Shown here piece after piece: positions 59,700-64,000 of a stretch of 64,000 nt of DNA (within the stretch, counting starts at the first letter, position 1; the number at the start of each line of letters is the position of its first letter). The notes under the pieces were generated by a model, which saw only the letters and a list, made by a program, of their open reading frames with translations, did no database searches and had not been told where the DNA came from. The position numbers and the translations under genes are program-made. Source of the stretch: Shuttleworthia sp045545575 (GTDB taxonomy: Bacteria > Bacillota > Clostridia > Lachnospirales > Lachnospiraceae); assembly GCA_045545575.1 (NCBI GenBank), contig JAZQBE010000028.1, positions 23,852 to 87,851 on the forward strand, given 5' to 3'.

Positions 59700-62600
59700 T
59701 ATTCTTCCTTTCCTTTTTCAACATAGAATTCCTGAGCCCGCTGCAGCAGGTCGTCAAGAGAATAGGCCGGGTAGGCCAGCACGCCGTCCTCCGCCGGGTA
59801 ACAGATCCGGTTTCCGTCCGGCATCCACCCGTAGGTTCCGTCGGTTTCCAGCGACATCACCCAGGCGCGGGTGTCCAGTCCCAGCAGATATCCCGTCGGT
59901 GCGCCGTCCGATGCGAACATCAGAACCATGCGGCTGTTTGCGGGATCCGTTTCCACCGAGCGAATCACGGCGGAGGGACGTTCCTGCAGCGCCGCCAGCG
60001 TCTGCGAAAACACCTCTGCCCCGTCCGAAAGCCGGATCAGATCCACCCGCCCGGTGATGGTCTGGATCACCAGATACGCGTCATTGTCCGCAAAGTGCAG
60101 ATCCCTGATTTCCCCGGGCGAATACACCTGATCCAGCTGCTTTACGTCCGCACTGTCTTCGGCCGCCGCATCCGCCGGCGTTTCCTTCAACTCATAAATG
60201 CAGACCCGGCCGTTTTCATAGCCGCACGCAAACCACGGATGGCTGTCCGCGACAGCCGCTGCACGGCCGCTGCTGTCCGAAAACCGGTCTTCAATCTCAT
60301 AGCGGACATCACGGATGACGTCATAGGCGATAAATTCCGGCGTCTCAGAAACGATGGCTTCCCCGTCCTCCCCCTGCACTGCCAGATAGCCGTACGTCAC
60401 GACAAGTCCGTTTTCGCCGGCTTCAAAGACGCCGCTCTTTCCCTGCAGCGCAATGCGCGCCTTCTCGGAGACAGACACCTTTTCGCCGTCGATCCAGAAT
60501 TCGTTATAGGTCGGTGATCCGCCGGACAGATCCGCCGCGCACAGAAGCCGGCCGTCGGACAGGCGCTTCTGGTGCAGACTGCCGCTCAGCAGATAGCGGT
60601 TTTCGTCCGTCACGTTCTCCAGGGGACGCGTCGTGCCGTCCATGCGGTAAATCGTATCCGCACACAGGATCTCGTCCGCGTTCAGCGCGGCCGGCGCGTC
60701 CCAGCTCGAGGACACATACCGCAGATCAAGCACACAGCGGGCGTCCTCCGCCAGATCCGACGTCCGGTACCGGACAGCCGTCACCGTTTCCGTGTCGGTC
60801 ACGCCGGGATCGTACAGGATAAAGAAATACGCCCCGGACGGCTCCGGCAGCACATGGATCCGGGACACCGCCGCTTCCTCCGGATTCGGAATGAAGACGC
60901 CGTTTTCGTCTTCCGCCTTTGCCGAAACCAGCAGCTCCCCGGGCTTTTCTTCGCGCACCGTCATCCAGTCGTACACCGCCTCCTTGTAGGTGCTGTCCGC
61001 CAGGTGCTTTCCGAGGGTCAGGCCGGACTGGTCCATCGAATACAGCCAGTAGCCATCGATCACGCCATCGTCACTGTGGGCCAGGTCATATTCCGCGATG
61101 CCGCCGTCCGACAGCAGCAGGCATACCTGATCCTCATCGACATCTTCCCAGAAAATATCCAGAATCGTGCCGGACATATCGTAGCTTTTTCGCAGGCGGC
61201 CGTCCGAGAGGCCGTAGATCAGAAGCGTGCTCTCGCTCGTTACCAGCGCCAGGTTTTCGTTGTAGAGCACCGGACACGCCGCGGCACTCAGCCACATGTA
61301 GAACTCGCCGTTGCTTGCACGCAGCTCGTAGCCGTGGGAATAAAACTCCGTGTGCTCCGGGTCGTCGCCGTAGCAGACCCCGGAAAGGATCGCCCCGTGC
61401 ACGGGACTGTACTGGACCGCGAACAGGTCCATCGTCTTTTCGTCGACATGCACCCCGTAATACAGCTGGGATGTGCTGGTGGCGATCGTCGTTTCCCACC
61501 GGCGGACCACCTTCATCGTCTCGGTGTCCATCACATAGTAGGCGTAAACGTCCACCGGCTCCTCTTTTTCGGCATCCTCTTCTTCGGCCTCCCCTTCCGC
61601 GGAATCCTCCTCTGCGGAAGTTTCGTCAGTTCCGCTCTGTTCGAGCGCTTCTTCACACAGCGCGAAAGCAAAGTACCGGCCGCTTTCAGAAAACGCGCCG
61701 CCGTAGGTCTGCGCCGTGGTATATGCGGTTTTGATCGTATATGCGTCGTCGTCGAGGAAATGCACACGCCCCTGCTCTTCGCCGGTGGCCGCATCCAGAA
61801 ACAGGACTTCCGTCTGATAATAAAACCCGCTTTCCCCGTACAGCGTCTGCTGCTCTAAGAGCGCCAGTTTCTGCCCGTCGTCGGAAAGAACCGCAAAATA
61901 GCTTTCCAGTTCCTGCTGCGCGTTCCACAGAAGCGACCCGTCCGCCGCTGACAGCGCGCAGACGTTTCCGGCGTTCTTGCAGATCACAGCACCGGCGGAT
62001 TCGGACAGCAGCATCCGGGAATCCTCATCCCCGGGGTCCTGTCCGTCCTCCCAGGAGGCGTTCTCCCAGAGGCGTTCGCCGGTCTTCGGATTCACGCAGC
62101 GCACGTACCCCATCTGATCGATCAGAAAGGCTTTGGATCCGTCCGCTGTCACAGCCAGGTCCGAAATGGACGTCGACTGCTCGTAAACGGCTTCAATCTG
62201 CACGTCGCCCCGCCAGTAGGCATGGGTCGCGTCCACAAGGAGCTTTTCCGCCCGGTGGTCATAAATGGCAGGATCGGGGTCCGCCAGTGCCGAAAGGGCG
62301 TCGGCCAGAGCTTCCTTTGGATGGTATTCGTCCAGAAGCTTCGTCCCGGAGTCCACCAGCATCGAAGAAAGCCGGATCTTCTGCTGGCGGTTCTGCTCTT
62401 TAATGACGGCGTTCTGCCGCAGCGTCACGCCCAGAAAGACCGAAAGCGCGGCAATGATCACGGACAGCACGCCGGTTACACGCGCCGTACGCGCCCGGCG
62501 TTCGCGCTGCCAGAGCGTATCGAAGGGTACGTCGAGCAAGGCGGCGTAAATCCGGGTGATTTCCCGGGCGAAGGCCTTGCGGCTGATCGTGTGGTTTTCC

Positions 62601-63061
62601 CCGGCGATGTTGGCCGCAAGGGGCTCCACGTCGGTAAGCACGTTCCCTTCTTCGTCATAGGTATGCAGCAGGTAAGGCGAGAACGACTCGGCCGGTTCGC
62701 CGTCCGCAAGCACCGCCAGCACATGGCTGCGGTCGTGGGTCTTCAGGAAATAAGTGATCTCCTGCTCGCACCATTTCGATTCCGGCAGATCCGGCGTGCA
62801 GATGACGATCAGGAATTCCGAGTGATCCAGCGCGTAGACGATGCTGTCGGACAGACTGCTGCCCACGGGCAGCTCGTCCTCGTCCCGGAACACGTAGCCG
62901 AACTTTTTGCGCTCCGGCGGCTTTCGCAGCTCCTTCGGAATCACGTAACGCTCGATGGCATTCTGCACCTTGCGCGCCGCCTGCATGTCCAGCGGCTTGT
63001 GCCGGTAGCTGATAAACGCGCAGTAGTTTCGAATCTCTTTTTCTTCCTTCTGATCCGCCAT
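59699..63061 (-). CDS. TIR-domain membrane protein with large beta-propeller region
   Basis: A 1120-residue protein. The N-terminal TIR domain (about 10-175) begins YCAFISYRHKPLDMQAA and has EFLIVICTPDLPESKWCEQE, with Glu101 at the catalytic position of NAD-cleaving TIRs. A basic stretch RERRARTARVTG (186-197) and one transmembrane helix (about 198-215) follow, predicting the TIR inside the cell. Next comes a helical segment (about 220-285), then about 830 residues of repeated beta-strands of WD40/PQQ-propeller type, with an acidic insertion near residue 470-500 (TSAEEDSAEGEAEEEDAEKE). The C-terminal part would be outside. It is the first gene of the TIR-TPR-DUF4037 operon. Function (signalling or defence) is unproven. 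Confidence 0.85.
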   Translation of the reverse strand: MADQKEEKEIRNYCAFISYRHKPLDMQAARKVQNAIERYVIPKELRKPPERKKFGYVFRDEDELPVGSSLSDSIVYALDHSEFLIVICTPDLPESKWCEQEITYFLKTHDRSHVLAVLADGEPAESFSPYLLHTYDEEGNVLTDVEPLAANIAGENHTISRKAFAREITRIYAALLDVPFDTLWQRERRARTARVTGVLSVIIAALSVFLGVTLRQNAVIKEQNRQQKIRLSSMLVDSGTKLLDEYHPKEALADALSALADPDPAIYDHRAEKLLVDATHAYWRGDVQIEAVYEQSTSISDLAVTADGSKAFLIDQMGYVRCVNPKTGERLWENASWEDGQDPGDEDSRMLLSESAGAVICKNAGNVCALSAADGSLLWNAQQELESYFAVLSDDGQKLALLEQQTLYGESGFYYQTEVLFLDAATGEEQGRVHFLDDDAYTIKTAYTTAQTYGGAFSESGRYFAFALCEEALEQSGTDETSAEEDSAEGEAEEEDAEKEEPVDVYAYYVMDTETMKVVRRWETTIATSTSQLYYGVHVDEKTMDLFAVQYSPVHGAILSGVCYGDDPEHTEFYSHGYELRASNGEFYMWLSAAACPVLYNENLALVTSESTLLIYGLSDGRLRKSYDMSGTILDIFWEDVDEDQVCLLLSDGGIAEYDLAHSDDGVIDGYWLYSMDQSGLTLGKHLADSTYKEAVYDWMTVREEKPGELLVSAKAEDENGVFIPNPEEAAVSRIHVLPEPSGAYFFILYDPGVTDTETVTAVRYRTSDLAEDARCVLDLRYVSSSWDAPAALNADEILCADTIYRMDGTTRPLENVTDENRYLLSGSLHQKRLSDGRLLCAADLSGGSPTYNEFWIDGEKVSVSEKARIALQGKSGVFEAGENGLVVTYGYLAVQGEDGEAIVSETPEFIAYDVIRDVRYEIEDRFSDSSGRAAAVADSHPWFACGYENGRVCIYELKETPADAAAEDSADVKQLDQVYSPGEIRDLHFADNDAYLVIQTITGRVDLIRLSDGAEVFSQTLAALQERPSAVIRSVETDPANSRMVLMFASDGAPTGYLLGLDTRAWVMSLETDGTYGWMPDGNRICYPAEDGVLAYPAYSLDDLLQRAQEFYVEKGKEE

Positions 63062-63169
63062 GACTTCCCCCTTTGATCTGTATCCGTTCCGGATCCGCTT
63101 TCTTCATTAAACCATCCCTCTGTGCGGAATGCAAGACGGCATAAATACTTCACACGCCGGATCGAAATG

Positions 63170-63178
63170 TGTTAGAAT
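63170..63178 (+). promoter_or_regulatory. Extended -10 promoter of the BMC shell genes
   Basis: TGTTAGAAT (TG extension plus TAGAAT) lies 35 bases before the first BMC ATG, in the 152-base divergent region facing the TIR operon. No good -35 is visible. Confidence 0.5.
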
Positions 63179-63213
63179 ACCACTGTCGACCCCATCGGAA
63201 GGGAGGAACCTGC

Positions 63214-63516
63214 ATGAACGAAGAATACACCGGCATGGCCATCGGCATTTTTGAACTCGACAGCTACCTGTCCTGTTTCGTCGCCTTAGACGCGGCCGCG
63301 AAAGCCGCCAACGTGCGCATCCAGTCCGTCGAGCGCAACCGTTTAAAAAGCGGCGCCTGCGTCAAAATGCGCGGGATGGTTTCGGACGTGAACGCCGCCA
63401 TGGAAGCCGCGCTCGATACGGCCCGCCGCCGCGGCACCGAAATCTATTCCCACACCGTCATCGCGTCCCCGGATGAAGATACGGAAACCGCCATCGTCAT
63501 GACCATCAACAAATAG
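63214..63516 (+). CDS. BMC-domain shell protein 1
   Basis: A 100-residue single BMC-domain protein, the hexameric building block of bacterial microcompartment shells. AIGIFELDSYLSCFVALDAA, then KAANVRIQSVERN and VKMRGMVSDVNAAMEAALD follow the usual strand-helix order, although the start is less typical than the PduA type. The ATG at 63214 is chosen because AGGGAGGA precedes it; a longer frame opens at 63169. No microcompartment enzyme is in view, so the compartment type cannot be assigned. Confidence 0.8.
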   Translation: MNEEYTGMAIGIFELDSYLSCFVALDAAAKAANVRIQSVERNRLKSGACVKMRGMVSDVNAAMEAALDTARRRGTEIYSHTVIASPDEDTETAIVMTINK

Positions 63517-63526
63517 GGAGGGGATT

Positions 63527-63805
63527 ATGTACCAGGCTCTCGGATTAGTGGAAACCTTAGGCAGCGCCGACGCCATCTTAGTCGTCGACAAGCTTGTCAA
63601 AACCGCGGACGTCACCTATGAGACGGAGAACACCAAATGCGGCGGACACGTCACCGTTTTTGTCAGCGGCGACGTCGCAGCCGTGACGGAAGCCGTCGCC
63701 GCCGTGGAACAGAACCCGCCGTGCAAAGTTTTCGGAACCGCCGTCATCTCCAATCCGTCCGGCGAGGCCGAACGCCTCGTGAACGAGCAGAAAGCGGCGC
63801 GGTAA
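63527..63805 (+). CDS. BMC-domain shell protein 2
   Basis: A 92-residue BMC-domain protein starting YQALGLVETLGSADAILVVDKLVKTADV, the standard shell-protein opening, with VFVSGDVAAVTEAVAAVEQ later. It is encoded 10 bases after the first BMC gene with GGGAGGGG upstream, so the two are one unit and probably form mixed hexamers or neighbouring tiles. The next 60 bases hold no clear gene before an IS element end; the rest of the operon, if any, may be displaced by that insertion. Confidence 0.85.
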   Translation: MYQALGLVETLGSADAILVVDKLVKTADVTYETENTKCGGHVTVFVSGDVAAVTEAVAAVEQNPPCKVFGTAVISNPSGEAERLVNEQKAAR

Positions 63806-63864
63806 GGACTGCACGCCTGAAAAACAATGAAAAAGACCGCACATGCAGGCCATTTTGCCCGTGG

Positions 63865-64000
63865 TGTGCTACCCGTCAAGAGGACAGTGAATAATTAAAA
63901 AGTTTTATGCCGCCAGTCGAGCAATCGGCTGGCGGTATTCTTATGCAGCCGCATAATAGTTCTCATGGTATTCAACAGGAGTCATCAAGTGAAGCTTTCG
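63865..64000. mobile_element. End of an IS3-family insertion element
   Basis: TGTGCTACCC at 63865 starts a terminal-repeat-like sequence of the IS3 type (TG at the outer edge), followed by a transposase C-terminus running inward from the right. A hairpin (about 63910-63938, arms CCGCCAG and CTGGCGG) lies between. The other end is outside the window. Confidence 0.5.
63941..64000 (-). CDS. IS3-family transposase, C-terminal fragment
   Basis: The last 19 codons and stop of a gene that enters from the right edge. The residues read RKLHLMTPVEYHENYYAAA, matching the C-terminal end of IS3-family OrfB integrases, which usually close with an SPVEYR-like motif after the rve domain. It is on the minus strand, towards the BMC genes. 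The catalytic DDE core is not in the window, so the call is based on this tail and the nearby TGTGCTACCC end. Confidence 0.6.
   Translation of the reverse strand, partial: RKLHLMTPVEYHENYYAAA

Noticed and set aside
63827..63892. Small open frame starting MKKTAHAGHFARG after the BMC genes
   Set aside because: No ribosome site, and it crosses the predicted IS end; probably chance.

Overview
The window looks like the chromosome of a GC-rich, anaerobic, Gram-positive Bacillota, most likely a Lachnospirales/Clostridia gut or rumen bacterium. The signs are long-form HPF, a superoxide reductase, an NrdG-type activase, the GlpA-like/FAD/DUF1667 trio, polyphosphate:AMP phosphotransferase, permuted GH3 and GH78 enzymes, LCP and L,D-transpeptidase proteins, and strong AGGAGG ribosome sites. 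I saw no rRNA, tRNA or CRISPR array. The species cannot be read from the sequence.

1-16.2 kb: a minus-strand envelope operon (alpha/beta hydrolase, membrane-anchored MurF, Ddl, start of PlsC); an XRE regulator; hpf divergent from a WYL regulator; a three-gene FAD oxidoreductase operon; a secreted DPBB/3D-like protein behind a WalR-like box; and an araB-araD-pgmB-pap-dfx operon. 16.2-26.2 kb: glycan use (GH2, GH78, permuted GH3), a DtxR/MntR-type regulator and pyruvate kinase, with a block of large palindromes at 24.5-24.7 kb.

26.3-51 kb: a surface-glycan and cell-wall region. It holds HtrA, an LCP ligase, an initiating sugar-phosphate transferase, a UDP-sugar pyrophosphorylase, GtrA, several glycosyltransferases (one with four domains), an SGNH protein and a GT-C-like membrane protein. 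Threaded through it are six secreted proteins with the same three-repeat DUF5648-like module, fused to a transglutaminase, an L,D-transpeptidase, an Ig-like domain or a lectin-like domain. The last two are a tandem duplication.

51-58 kb: an NrdG-like activase, a NagZ-type GH3, then a visibly AT-richer block with a PhoB/PhoR-type pair and a Na/Pi cotransporter preceded by Pho-box-like repeats. 57.8-63.1 kb: a tightly overlapping operon encoding a TIR-membrane-propeller protein, a TPR protein with paired CxxC motifs, and a DUF4037 nucleotidyltransferase-like protein. This is the best candidate for an undescribed signalling or defence system. The window ends with two BMC shell genes and the end of an IS3-type element.

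A family of palindromes with a shared GTGCCTGACCCC-like core sits at gene ends at 48.7, 49.8, 51.0 (twice) and probably 57.9 kb.
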